NCBI GenBank assembly: GCA_030998225.1
Contig: JAPYXD010000715.1
Location: 4,344,501 to 4,408,500, forward strand
Length of the DNA stretch: 64,000 bases
Source: Diplolepis rosae
Taxonomy: Eukaryota; Arthropoda; Insecta; Hymenoptera; Diplolepididae
Direction: 5' to 3'
The notes under the pieces are model-generated. The model saw nothing but the letters and a program-made list of their open reading frames with translations, was not told the origin of the DNA and did no database searches. Positions 51,822 through 64,000 of this stretch are shown one piece after another. Position numbers and translations under genes: made by a program. Position 1 is the stretch's first letter, and each line of letters begins with the position of its first letter.

Positions 51822-53299
51822 ATATCTTAAAGCTAAACTTTATAATATATCATTCTGAACAAAATATCAAAACACTAACTGATGTTTATGTAATCAAATC
51901 CTCGATAGCCATTGATTATTGTAAAAATTGTTCCCGGGACTAGAAGAAAGGTTTCCAAATTCTGCAAACTGGCTCAGGAGTCTACGTTCATGTATTCTTT
52001 TAGTTCTTATACTAAAAAGATGTAAAAAATTATTTTTACAAATGTTCAATACTCATAGCGACCGGTCTAAAGTGGCCATGTTCTAAATACACACAAAACA
52101 TTACCTAAACCTTTGACTGTAACTAAAAATAATATCTATAAATTCTTTCAATTCAGTTCATAAGTAGCTATCACTGTCTCTTATCAGTTCCCACAGCTAA
52201 ACTGTATAATTTGTGAATTAAAAAAAAAAATTGAAACATTAAATGGTGTTTTTGGAGTCAAATCATCGATAGCCAATGATTATTGTAAACATTGTTCCCG
52301 GGACTACAATTAAACTTTTGAAATTCTGCAAACTGGCTCAGTAGTCCTAATTTACATACTCTATCAGTCCTCATAGTAAATAGTTCTAAAAAATGATTTT
52401 TTCAAAACTTCAATACTCATAGCTGCCGTTCTAAAGTGGCCAAGTTCCAAAAACACACAAAATATCACATAAATCCTTGACTGTAATTAAAAAAATTGCC
52501 CTATATTCTTCTAATTTGGTTCTCAAGTAACTATTCCTGTCTCTCATCAGTTCCTAAAGCTATACTTTATAATTTTTCATTTGAAAAAAATTTCAAAAAC
52601 CCTCACTGATGTTTATGTAATCAAATCCTCGATAACCAACGATTATTGTAAAAATTGTTCCCGGGACTAGAATAAAAGTTTCAAAATTCTGTAAAGTGCC
52701 TCAGAAGTCTTAATTCTAGTACTCTATCAGTCCTCGTAGCAAACAGTTCTGAAAAATCATTTTTTCTAAACTTCAATACTTATAGCTGCCGTTCTAGAGT
52801 TGCCAAGTTCCAAATACACACAAAATATCACATAAATCCTTGACTGTAATAAAACAAATTGCCCTATATTCTTATAATTTGGTTCTCAAGTAACTATTCC
52901 TGTCTCTCATCAGTTCCTAAAGCTATACTTTCTAATTTGTCATTTTAAAAAAATTTCAATATCCTCACTGATGTTTATGTAATCAAATCCTCGATAACCA
53001 ACGATTATTGTAAAAATTGTTCCCGGGACTAGAATAAAAGTTTCAAAATTCTGTAAAGTGCCTCAGAAGTCTTAATTCTCGTACTATATCAGTCCTCGTT
53101 GCAAACAGTTCTGAAAAATCATTTTTTCAAAACTTCAATATTCATAGCTGCTGTTCTAAAGTGGCCAAGTTCCAAATACACACAAAATATCACATAAATC
53201 CTTAACTGTAAATAAAATAATTGCTCCAAATTCATCTAATTTGGTTCTCCAGTAGTTATTCCTGTCTCTCATCAGTTCCTAAAGCTATACTTTATAATT
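51822..53299 (-). repeat. 363-bp satellite, four monomers in reverse orientation
   Basis: The landmark GTTCCCGGGACTA occurs at 51930, 52294, 52657 and 53019, a step of 362-364. The monomers are reverse complements of those to the right. The first one, at the array edge, is the most diverged and the second is of the C type (see the main array). No open frame. Confidence 0.95.
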
Positions 53300-56200
53300 T
53301 TTGGAACTTGGCCACTTTAGAACGGCAGCTATGAGTATTGAAGTTTTGAAAAAATGATTTTTCAGGACTAGTTACTATGAGGGCTGATAGAGTACGTGAA
53401 TTAGGACTACTGAGCTAGTTTGCAGAATTTTAAAACTTTTATTCTAGTCCCGGGAACAATTTTTACAATAATCGTTGGTTATCGAGGATTTGATTACATA
53501 AACATCAGTGAGGGTTTTTGAAATTTTTTTCAAATGAAAAAATTAGAAAGTATAGCTTTAGGAACTGATGAGAGACAGGAATAGTTACTTGAGAACCAAA
53601 TTAGAAGAATATAGGGCAAGTTTTTTAATTACAGTCAAGGATTTATGTGATATTTTGTGTGTTTTTGGAACTTGGCCACTTTAGAACGGCAGCTATGAGT
53701 ATTGAAGTTTTGAAAAAATCATTTTTTAGAACTATTTACTATGAGGACTGATAGAGTATGTAAATTAGAACTACTGAGCCAGTCTGCAGAATTTCAAAAC
53801 AATAATTGTAGTCCCGGGAACAATTTTTACAATAATCATTGGCTATCGAGGATTTGATTACATAAACATCAGTGAGGGTTTTTGAAATTTTTTAAAATGA
53901 CAAATTATGAAGTATAGCTTTAGGAACTGATGAGAGACAGGAATGGCTACTTGATAACCAAATTAGAAGAATATAGGGCAATTTTTTTAATTACAGTCAA
54001 GGATTTATGTGATATTTTGTGTAGATTTGGAACTTGGCAACTCTAGAACGGCAGCTATGAGTATTGAAGTTTTGAAAAAATCATTTTTTAGAACTATTTA
54101 CTATGAGGACTAATAGAGTATGTAAATTAGGACTACTGAGCCAGTTTGCAGAATTTCAAAAGTTTAATTGTAGTCCCGGGAACAATGTTTACAATAATCA
54201 TTGGCTATCGATGATTTGACTCCAAAAACACCATTTAATGTTTCAATTTTTTTTTTTAAATCACAAATTATACAGTTTAGCTGTGGGAACTGATAAGAGA
54301 CAGTGATAGCTACTTATGAACTGAATTGAAAGAATTTATAGATATTATTTTTAGTTACAGTCAAAGGTTTAGGTAATGTTTTGTGTGTATTTAGAACTTG
54401 GCCACTCTAGAACGGCAGCTATGAGTACTGAAGTTTTGAAAAAATGATTTTTCAGAACTGTTTGCTACGAGGACTGATAGAGTACTAGAATTAAGACTTC
54501 TGAGGCACTTTACAGAATTTTGAAACTTTTATTCTAGTCCCGGGAACAATTTTTACAATAATCGTGGGTTATCGAGGATTTGATTACATAAACGTCAGTG
54601 AGGGTTTTTGAAATTTTAAAATGACAAATTATAAAGTATAGCTTTAGGAACTCATGAGAGACAGGAATAGTTACTTGAGAACCAAATTAGAAGAATATAG
54701 GGCAATTTTTTTAATTAAAGTCAAGGATTTATGTGATATTTTGTGTGTTTTTGGAACTTGGCCACTTTAGAACGGCAGCTATGAGTATTGAAGTTTTGAA
54801 AAAATCATTTTTTAGAACTATTTACTATGAGGACTAATAGAGTATGTAAATTAGGACTACTGAGCCAGTTTGCAGAATTTCAAAAGTTTAATTGTAGTCC
54901 CGGGAACAATTTTTACAATAATCATTGGCTATCGAGGATTTGATTACATAAACATCAGTGAGGGTTTTTGAAATTTTTTTAAAATGACAAATTATAAAGT
55001 ATAGCTTTAGGAACTGATGAGAGACAGGAATAGCTACTTGAGAACCAAATTAGATGAATATAAGGCAATTTTTTTTATTACAGTCAAGGATTTATGTGAT
55101 ATTTTGTGTGTTTTTGGAACTTGGCCACTTTAGAACGGCAGCTATGAGTATTGAAGTTTTGAAAAAATGATTTTTCAGAACTGTTTGCTACGAGGACTGA
55201 TAGAGTACGAGAATTAAGACTTCTGAGGCACTTTACAGAATTTTGAAACTTTTATTCTAGTCCCGGGAACAATTTTTACAATAATCGTTGGTTATCGAGG
55301 ATTTGATTACATAAACATCAGTGAGGGTTTTTGAAATTTTTTTCAAATGAAAAATTAGAAAGTATAGCTTTAGGAACTGATGAGAGACAGGAATAGTTAC
55401 TTGAGCACCAAATTAGAAGAATATAGGGCAAGTTTTTTAATTACAGTCAAGGATTTATGTGATATTTTGTGTGTTTTTGGAACTTGGCCACTTTAGAACG
55501 GCAGCTATGAGTATTGAAGTTTTGAAAAAATGATTTTTCAGAACTGTTTGCTACGAGGACTGATAGAGTACGAGAATTAAGACTTCTGAGGCACTTTACA
55601 GAATTTTGAAACTTTTATTCTAGTCCCGGGAACAATTTTTACAATAATCGTTGGTTATCGAGGATTTGATTACATAAACGTCAGTGAGGGTTTTTGAAAT
55701 TTTTTTAAAATGACAAATTATAAAGTATAGCTTTAGGAACTCATGAGAGACAGGAATAGTTACTTGAGAACCAAATTAGAAGAATATAGGGCAATTTTTT
55801 TAATTAAAGTCAAGGATTTATGTGATATTTTGTGTGTTTTTGGAACTTGGCCACTTTAGAACGGCAGCTATGAGTATTGAAGTTTTGAAAAAATCATTTT
55901 TTAGAACTATTTACTATGAGGACGGATAGAGTATGTAAATTAGGACTACTGAGCCAGTTTGCAGAATTTCAAAACTTTAATTGTAGTCCCGGGAACAATT
56001 TTTACAATAATCATTGGCTATCGAGGATTTGATTACATAAACATCAGTGAGGGTTTTTGAAATTTTTTTCAAATGAAAAATTAGAAAGTATAGCTTTAGG
56101 AACTCATGAGAGACAGGAATAGTTACTTGAGAACCAAATTAGATGAATATAGGGCAATTTTTTTAATTAAAGTCAAGGATTTATGTGATATTTTGTGTGT

Positions 56201-59200
56201 TTTTGGAACTTGGCCACTTTAGAACGGCAGCTATGAGTATTGAAGTTTTGAAAAAATCATTTTTTAGAACTATTTACTATGAGGACGGATAGAGTATGTA
56301 AATTAGGACTACTGAGCCAGTTTGCAGAATTTCAAAACTTTAATTGTAGTCCCGGGAACAATTTTTACAATAATCATTGGCTATCGAGGATTTGATTACA
56401 TAAACATCAGTGAGGGTTTTTGAAATTTTTTTCAAATGAAAAATTAGAAAGTATAGCTTTAGGAACTGATGAGAGACAGGAATAGTTACTTGAGAACCAA
56501 ATTAGAAGAATATAGGGCAAGTTTTTTAATTACAGTCAAGGATTTATGTGATATTTTGTGTGTTTTTGGAACTTGGCCACTTTAGAACGGCAGCTATGAG
56601 TATTGAAGTTTTGAAAAAATCATTTTTTAGAACTATTTACTATGAGGACTGATAGAGTATGTAAATTAGAACTACTGAGCCAGTCTGCAGAATTTCAAAA
56701 CTTTAATTGTAGTCCCGGGAACAATTTTTACAATAATCATTGGCTATCGAGGATTTGATTACATAAACATCAGTGAGGGTTTTTGAAATTTTTTTAAAAT
56801 GACAAATTATAAAGTATAGCTTTAGGAACTGATGAGAGACAGGAATAGCTACTTGAGAACCAAATTAGATGAATATAAGGCAATTTTTTTTATTACAGTC
56901 AAGGATTTATGTGATATTTTGTGTGTTTTTGGAACTTGGCCACTTTAGAACGGCAGCTATGAGTATTGAAGTTTTGAAAAAATGATTTTTCAGAACTGTT
57001 TGCTAAGAGGACTGATAGAGTACGAGAATTAAGACTTCTGAGGCACTTTACAGAATTTTGAAACTTTTATTCTAGTCCCGGGAACAATTTTTACAATAAT
57101 CGTTGGTTATCGAGGATTTGATTACATAAACATCAGTGAGGGTTTTTGAAATTTTTTTCAAATGAAAAATTAGAAAGTATAGCTTTAGGAACTGATGAGA
57201 GACAGGAATAGTTACTTGAGAACCAAATTAGAAGAATATAGGGCAAGTTTTTTAATTAAAGTCAAGGATTTATGTGATATTTTGTGTGTTTTTGGAACTT
57301 GGCCACTTTAGAACGGCAGCTATGAGTATTGAAGTTTTGAAAAAATGATTTTTCAGAACTGTTTGCTACGAGGACTGATAGAGTATGTAAATTAGGACTA
57401 CTGAGCCAGTTTGCAGAATTTCAAAACTTTAATTGTAGTCCCGGGAACAATTTTTACAATAATCATTGGCTATCGAGGATTTGATTACATAAACATCAGT
57501 GAGGGTTTTTGAAATTTTTTTAAAATGACAAATTATAAAGTATAGCTTTAGGAACTGATGAGAGACAGGAATAGCTACTTGAGAACCAAATTAGATGAAT
57601 ATAAGGCAATTTTTTTTATTACAGTCAAGGATTTATGTGATATTTTGTGTGTATTTGGAACTTGGCAACTCTAGAACGGCAGCTATAAGTATTGAAGTTT
57701 TGAAAAAATGATTTTTCAGAACTGTTTGCTACGAGGACTGATAGAGTACGAGAATTAAGACTTGTGAGGCACTTTACAGAATTTTGAAACTTTTATTCTA
57801 GTCCCGGGAACAATTTTTACAATAATCGTTGGTTATCGAGGACTTGATTACATAAACATCAGTGAGGGTTTTTGAAATTTTTTTCAAATGAAAAATTAGA
57901 AAGTATAGCTTTAGGAACTGATGAGAGACAGGAATGGCTACTTGATAACCAAATTAGAAGAATATAGGGCAATTTTTTTAATTACAGTCAAGGATTTATG
58001 TGATATTTTGTGTAGATTTGGAACTTGGCAACTCTAGAACGGCAGCTATAAGTATTGAAGTTTTGAAAAAATGATTTTTCAGAACTGTTTGCTACGAGGA
58101 CTGATAGAGTACGAGAATTAAGACTTGTGAGGCACTTTACAGAATTTTGAAACTTTTATTCTAGTCCCGGGAACAATTTTTACAATAATCGTTGGTTATC
58201 GAGGATTTGATTACATAAACATCAGTGAGGGTTTTTGAAATTTTTTTAAAATGACAAATTATAAAGTATAGCTTTAGGAACTCATGAGAGACAGGAATAG
58301 TTACTTGAGAACCAAATTAGATGAATATATGGCAATTTTTTTTATTATAGTCAAGGATTTATGTGATATTTTGTGTGTTTTTGGAACTTGGCCACTTTAG
58401 AACGGCAGCTATGAGTATTGAAGTTTTGAAAAAATCATTTTTTAGAACTATTTACTATGAGGACTAATAGAGTATGTAAATTAGGACTACTGAGCCAGTT
58501 TGCAGAATTTCAAAAGTTTAATTGTAGTCCCGGGAACAATGTTTACAATAATCATTGGCTATCGATGATTTGACTCCAAAAACACCATTTAATGTTTCAA
58601 TTTTTTTTTAAATCACAAATTATACAGTTTAGCTGTGGGAACTGATAAGAGACAGTGATAGCTACTTATGAACTGAATTGAAAGAATTTATAGATATTAT
58701 TTTTAGTTACAGTCAAAGGTTTAGGTAATGTTTTGTGTGTATTTAGAACTTGGCCACTCTAGAACGGCAGCTATGAGTACTGAAGTTTTGAAAAAATGAT
58801 TTTTCAGAACTGTTTGCTACGAGGACTGATAGAGTACTAGAATTAAGACTTCTGAGGCACTTTACAGAATTTTGAAACTTTTATTCTAGTCCAGGGAACA
58901 ATTTTTACAATAATCGTTGGTTATCGAGGATTTGATTACATAAACGTCAGTGAGGGTTTTTGAAATTTTTTTAAAATGACAAATTATAAAGTATAGCTTT
59001 AGGAACTCATGAGAGACAGGAATAGTTACTTGAGAACCAAATTAGAAGAATATAGGGCAATTTTTTTTATTACAGTCAAGGATTTATGTGATATTTTGTG
59101 TGTTTTTGGAACTTGGCCACTTTAGAACGGCAGCTATGAGTATTGAAGTTTTGAAAAAATCATTTTTTAGAACTATTTACTATGAGGACTAATAGAGTAT

Positions 59201-62200
59201 GTAAATTAGGACTACTGAGCCAGTTTGCAGAATTTCAAAAGTTTAATTGTAGTCCCGGGAACAATGTTTACAATAATCATTGGCTATCGAGGATTTGATT
59301 ACATAAACGTCAGTGAGGGTTTTTGAAATTTTTTTAAAATGACAAATTATAAAGTATAGCTTTAGGAACTCATGAGAGACAGGAATAGTTACTTGAGAAC
59401 CAAATTAGAAGAATATAGGGCAATTTTTTTTATTACAGTCAAGGATTTATGTGATATTTTGTGTGTTTTTGGAACTTGGCCACTTTAGAACGGCAGCTAT
59501 GAGTATTGAAGTTTTGAAAAAATCATTTTTTAGAACTATTTACTATGAGGACTAATAGAGTATGTAAATTAGGACTACTGAGCCAGTTTGCAGAATTTCA
59601 AAAGTTTAATTGTAGTCCCGGGAACAATGTTTACAATAATCATTGGCTATCGATGATTTGACTCCAAAAACACCATTTAATGTTTCAATTTTTTTTAAAT
59701 CACAAATTATACAGTTTAGCTGTGGGAACTGATAAGAGACAGTGATAGCTACTTATGAACTGAATTGAAAGAATTTATAGATATTATTTTTAGTTACAGT
59801 CAAAGGTTTAGGTAATGTTTTGTGTGTATTTAGAACTTGGCCACTCTAGAACGGCAGCTATGAGTACTGAAGTTTTGAAAAAATGATTTTTCAGAACTGT
59901 TTGCTACGAGGACTGATAGAGTACTAGAATTAAGACTTCTGAGGCACTTTACAGAATTTTGAAACTTTTATTCTAGACCCGGGAACAATTTTTACAATAA
60001 TCGTTGGTTATCGAGGATTTGATTACATAAATATCAGTCAGGGTTTTTGAAATTTTTTTAAAATGACAAATTATAAAGTATAGCTTTAGTAACTGATGAG
60101 AGACAGGTATAGCTACTTGAGAACCCAATTACAAGAATAGAGGGCAATTTTTTTAATTAAAGTCAAGGATTTATGTGATATTTTGTGTGTTTTTGGAACT
60201 TGGCCACTTTAGAACGGCAGCTATGAGTATTGAAGTTTTGAAAAAATCATTTTTTAGAACTATTTACTATGAGGACGGATAGAGTATGTAAATTAGGACT
60301 ACTGAGCCAGTTTGCAGAATTTCAAAACTTTAATTGTAGTCCCGGGAACAATTTTTACAATAATCATTGGCTATCGAGGATTTGATTACATAAACATCAG
60401 TGAGGGTTTTTGAAATTTTTTCAAATGAAAAATTAGAAAGTATAGCTTTAGGAACTGATGAGAGACAGGAATAGTTACTTGAGAACCAAATTAGAAGAAT
60501 ATAGGGCAAGTTTTTTAATTACAGTCAAGGATTTATGTGATATTTTGTGTGTTTTTGGAACTTGGCCACTTTAGAACGGCAGCTATGAGTATTGAAGTTT
60601 TGAAAAAATCATTTTTTAGAACTATTTACTATGAGGACTGATAGAGTATGTAAATTAGAACTACTGAGCCAGTCTGCAGAATTTCAAAACTTTAATTGTA
60701 GTCCCGGGAACAATTTTTACAATAATCATTGGCTATCGAGGATTTGATTACATAAACATCAGTGAGGGTTTTTGAAATTTTTTTAAAATGACAAATTATA
60801 AAGTATAGCTTTAGGAACTGATGAGAGACAGGTATAGCTACTTGAGAACCAAATTAGAAGAATATAGGGCAATTTTTTTAATTACAGTCAAGGATTTATG
60901 TGATATTTTGTGTGTTTTTGGAACTTGGCCACTTTAGAACGGCAGCTATGAGTATTGAAGTTTTGAAAAAATGATTTTTCAGAACTGTTTGCTACGAGGA
61001 CTGATAGAGTACGAGAATTAAGACTTGTGAGGCACTTTACAGAATTTTGAAACTTTTATTCTAGTCCCGGGAACAATTTTTACAATAATCGTTGGTTATC
61101 GAGGATTTGATTACATAAACATCAGTGAGGGTTTTTGAAATTTTTTTAAAATGACAAATTATAAAGTATAGCTTTAGGAACTCATGAGAGACAGGAATAG
61201 TTACTTGAGAACCAAATTAGAAGAATATAGGGCAATTTTTTTTATTAGAGTCAAGGATTTATGTGATATTTTGTGTGTTTTTGGAACTTGGCCACTTTAG
61301 AACGGCAGCTATGAGTATTGAAGTTTTGAAAAAAATCATTATTGAGAACTTTTTTCTACGAGGACTGATAGAGTATGTAAATTAGAACTACTGAGCCAGT
61401 CTGCAGAATTTCAAAACTTTAATTGTAGTCGCGGGAACAATTTTTACAATAATCATTGGCTATCGAGGATTTGATTACATAAACATCAGTGAGGGTTTTT
61501 GAAATTTTTTTAAAATGACAAATTATAAAGTATAGCTTTAGGAACTGATGAGAGACAGGAATAGCTACTTGAGAACCAAATTAGAAGAATATAGGGCAAT
61601 TTTTTTAATTACAGTCAAGGATTTATGTGATATTTTGTGTGTTTTTGGAACTTGGCCACTCTAGAACGACAGCTATGAGTATTGAAGTTTTGAAAAAATG
61701 ATTTTTCAGGACTAGTTACTATGAGGGCTGATAGAGTACGTGAATTAGGACTACTGAGCTAGTTTGCAGAATTTTAAAACTTTTATTCTAGTCCCGGGAA
61801 CAATTTTTACAATAATCGTTGGTTATCGAGGATTTGATTACATAAACATCAGTGAGGGTTTTTGAAATTTTTTTCAAATGAAAAATTAGAAAGTATAGCT
61901 TTAGGAACTGATGAGAGACAGGAATAGTTACTTGAGAACCAAATTAGAAGAATATAGGGCAAGTTTTTTAATTACAGTCAAGGATTTATGTGATATTTTG
62001 TGTGTTTTTGGAACTTGGCCACTTTAGAACGGCAGCTATGAGTATTGAAGTTTTGAAAAAATCATTTTTTAGAACTATTTACTATGAGGACTAATAGAGT
62101 ATGTAAATTAGGACTACTGAGCCAGTTTGCAGAATTTCAAAAGTTTAATTGTAGTCCCGGGAACAATTTTTACAATAATCATTGGCTATCGAGGACTTGA

Positions 62201-64000
62201 TTACATAAACATCAGTGAGGGTTTTTGAAATTTTTTTAAAATGACAAATTATAAAGTATAGCTTTAGGAACTGATGAGAGACAGGAATGGCTACTTGATA
62301 ACCAAATTAGAAGAATATAGGGCAATTTTTTTAATTACAGTCAAGGATTTATGTGATATTTTGTGTAGATTTGGAACTTGGCAACTCTAGAACGGCAGCT
62401 ATAAGTATTGAAGTTTTGAAAAAATGATTTTTCAGAACTGTTTGCTACGAGGACTGATAGAGTACGAGAATTAAGACTTGTGAGGCACTTTACAGAATTT
62501 TGAAACTTTTATTCTAGTCCCGGGAACAATTTTTACAATAATCGTTGGCTATCGAGGACTTGATTACATAAACATCAGTGAGGGTTTTTGAAATTTTTTT
62601 AAAATGACAAATTATAAAGTATAGCTTTAGGAACTCATGAGAGACAGGAATAGTTACTTGAGAACCAAATTAGATGAATATAGGGCAATTTTTTTTATTA
62701 CAGTCAAGGATTTATGTGATATTTTGTGTGTTTTTGGAACTTGGCCACTTTAGAACGGCAGCTATGAGTATTGAAGTTTTGAAAAAATCATTTTTTAGAA
62801 CTATTTACTATGAGGACTAATAGAGTATGTAAATTAGGACTACTGAGCCAGTTTGCAGAATTTCAAAAGTTTAATTGTAGTCCCGGGAACAATGTTTACA
62901 ATAATCATTGGCTATCGATGATTTGACTCCAAAAACACCATTTAATGTTTCAATTTTTTTTTTTAAATCACAAATTATACAGTTTAGCTGTGGGAACTGA
63001 TAAGAGACAGTGATAGCTACTTATGAACTGAATTGAAAGAATTTATAGATATTATTTTTAGTTACAGTCAAAGGTTTAGGTAATGTTTTGTGTGTATTTA
63101 GAACTTGGCCACTCTAGAACGGCAGCTATGAGTACTGAAGTTTTGAAAAAATGATTTTTCAGAACTGTTTGCTACGAGGACTGATAGAGTACTAGAATTA
63201 AGACTTCTGAGGCACTTTACAGAATTTTGAAACTTTTATTCTAGTCCCGGGAACAATTTTTACAATAATCGTTGGTTATCGAGGATTTGATTACATAAAC
63301 GTCAGTGAGGGTTTTTGAAATTTTTTTAAAATGACAAATTATAAAGTATAGCTTTAGGAACTCATGAGAGACAGGAATAGTTACTTGAGAACCAAATTAG
63401 AAGAATATAGGGCAATTTTTTTAATTAAAGTCAAGGATTTATGTGATATTTTGTGTGTTTTTGGAACTTGGCCACTTTAGAACGGCAGCTATGAGTATTG
63501 AAGTTTTGAAAAAATCATTTTTTAGAACTATTTACTATGAGGACTAATAGAGTATGTAAATTAGGACTACTGAGCCAGTTTGCAGAATTTCAAAAGTTTA
63601 ATTGTAGTCCCGGGAACAATTTTTACAATAATCATTGGCTATCGAGGATTTGATTACATAAACATCAGTGAGGGTTTTTGAAATTTTTTTAAAATGACAA
63701 ATTATAAAGTATAGCTTTAGGAACTGATGAGAGACAGGAATAGCTACTTGAGAACCAAATTAGATGAATATAAGGCAATTTTTTTTATTACAGTCAAGGA
63801 TTTATGTGATATTTTGTGTGTTTTTGGAACTTGGCCACTTTAGAACGGCAGCTATGAGTATTGAAGTTTTGAAAAAATGATTTTTCAGAACTGTTTGCTA
63901 AAAGGACTGATAGAGTACGAGAATTAAGACTTCTGAGGCACTTTACAGAATTTTGAAACTTTTATTCTAGTCCCGGGAACAATTTTTACAATAATCGTTG
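53300..64000 (+). repeat. 363-bp satellite array, about 29.5 monomers, runs off the window
   Basis: The landmark TAGTCCCGGGAACAA recurs about every 363 bp from 53446 to 63969 (steps 360-364, 30 sites; one is mutated to CCAGGG at 58891 and others at 59978 and 61430). Three monomer types are visible. A: TAATTGTAG before and ATTGGCTATCGAGG after the landmark. B: TATTCTAG before and GTTGGTTATCGAGG after. C: like A but with AATGTTTAC, TCGATGATTTGACTCC and a diverged half-monomer (GCTGTGGGAACTGATAAGAG). C lies at 54175, 58529, 59617 and 62882. Non-coding, AT-rich with conserved CCCGGG cores. Probably constitutive heterochromatin. Confidence 0.97.

Noticed and set aside
51822..64000. CRISPR-like array or tandem gene array
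   Set aside because: Repeats are 363 bp, contiguous, AT-rich and non-coding with no unique spacers; this is satellite DNA.

Overview
The window looks like non-genic, repeat-dense DNA from an arthropod nuclear genome, most probably an insect. The supporting evidence is AT-rich intergenic sequence, short GT-AG introns, mariner, DD41D, hAT, piggyBac and Mutator-like DNA transposons, R1-like and RNase H-bearing LINEs, and Ty3/gypsy elements primed by tRNA-Trp. Nothing bacterial is present: there are no operons, ribosome binding sites or CRISPR. The species cannot be named from what I can see.

Layout. 0.5-2.2 kb: broken R1-like LINE. 3-5.5 kb: two mariner remnants around a TTAA-flanked MITE. 6-9 kb: tRNA-derived SINE copies, a gypsy gag remnant and a dead DD41D transposon. 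9.4 kb: fold-back hAT MITE. 10.7-13.6 kb: anonymous repeats. 13.6-18 kb: two gypsy pol remnants around two clean exons of a retinol-dehydrogenase-like short-chain dehydrogenase, the best candidate for a host gene. 18.2-24.8 kb: complete LTR retrotransposon G1 (minus strand), inserted in one arm of an inverted repeat whose uninterrupted partner lies at 29.1-29.5 kb. 27.2-28.3 kb: hAT-type element with perfect 8-bp duplications. 31.5-36.9 kb: a three-level nest, with a LINE inside a piggyBac-like element inside a TTAA-flanked element coding for a Mutator-like transposase. 38.2-38.9 kb: THAP-domain pseudogene with one short intron. 40.0-45.1 kb: second complete LTR retrotransposon G2, related to G1. 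45.9-50.2 kb: 4.3-kb hAT-type element carrying an exon-like segment and a nested DD41D transposon. 51.8 kb to the end: 363-bp satellite, about 34 monomers, reversing orientation once near 53.3 kb.

How the parts relate. Almost every recognisable protein belongs to a mobile element and most carry stops, frameshifts or lost catalytic residues. G1 and G2 have the best preserved reading frames. Each still has a visible defect: a Glu for Asp change in the G1 protease, and a missing Gag N-terminus plus a stop before Pol in G2. Insertion order can be read from the nests. The combination of nested transposons beside a long tandem satellite suggests pericentromeric or similar heterochromatin (inference). 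The observations most worth following are the pairing of a Mutator-like transposase with TTAA target duplication and a matching MITE, and the higher-order organisation and inversion of the satellite.
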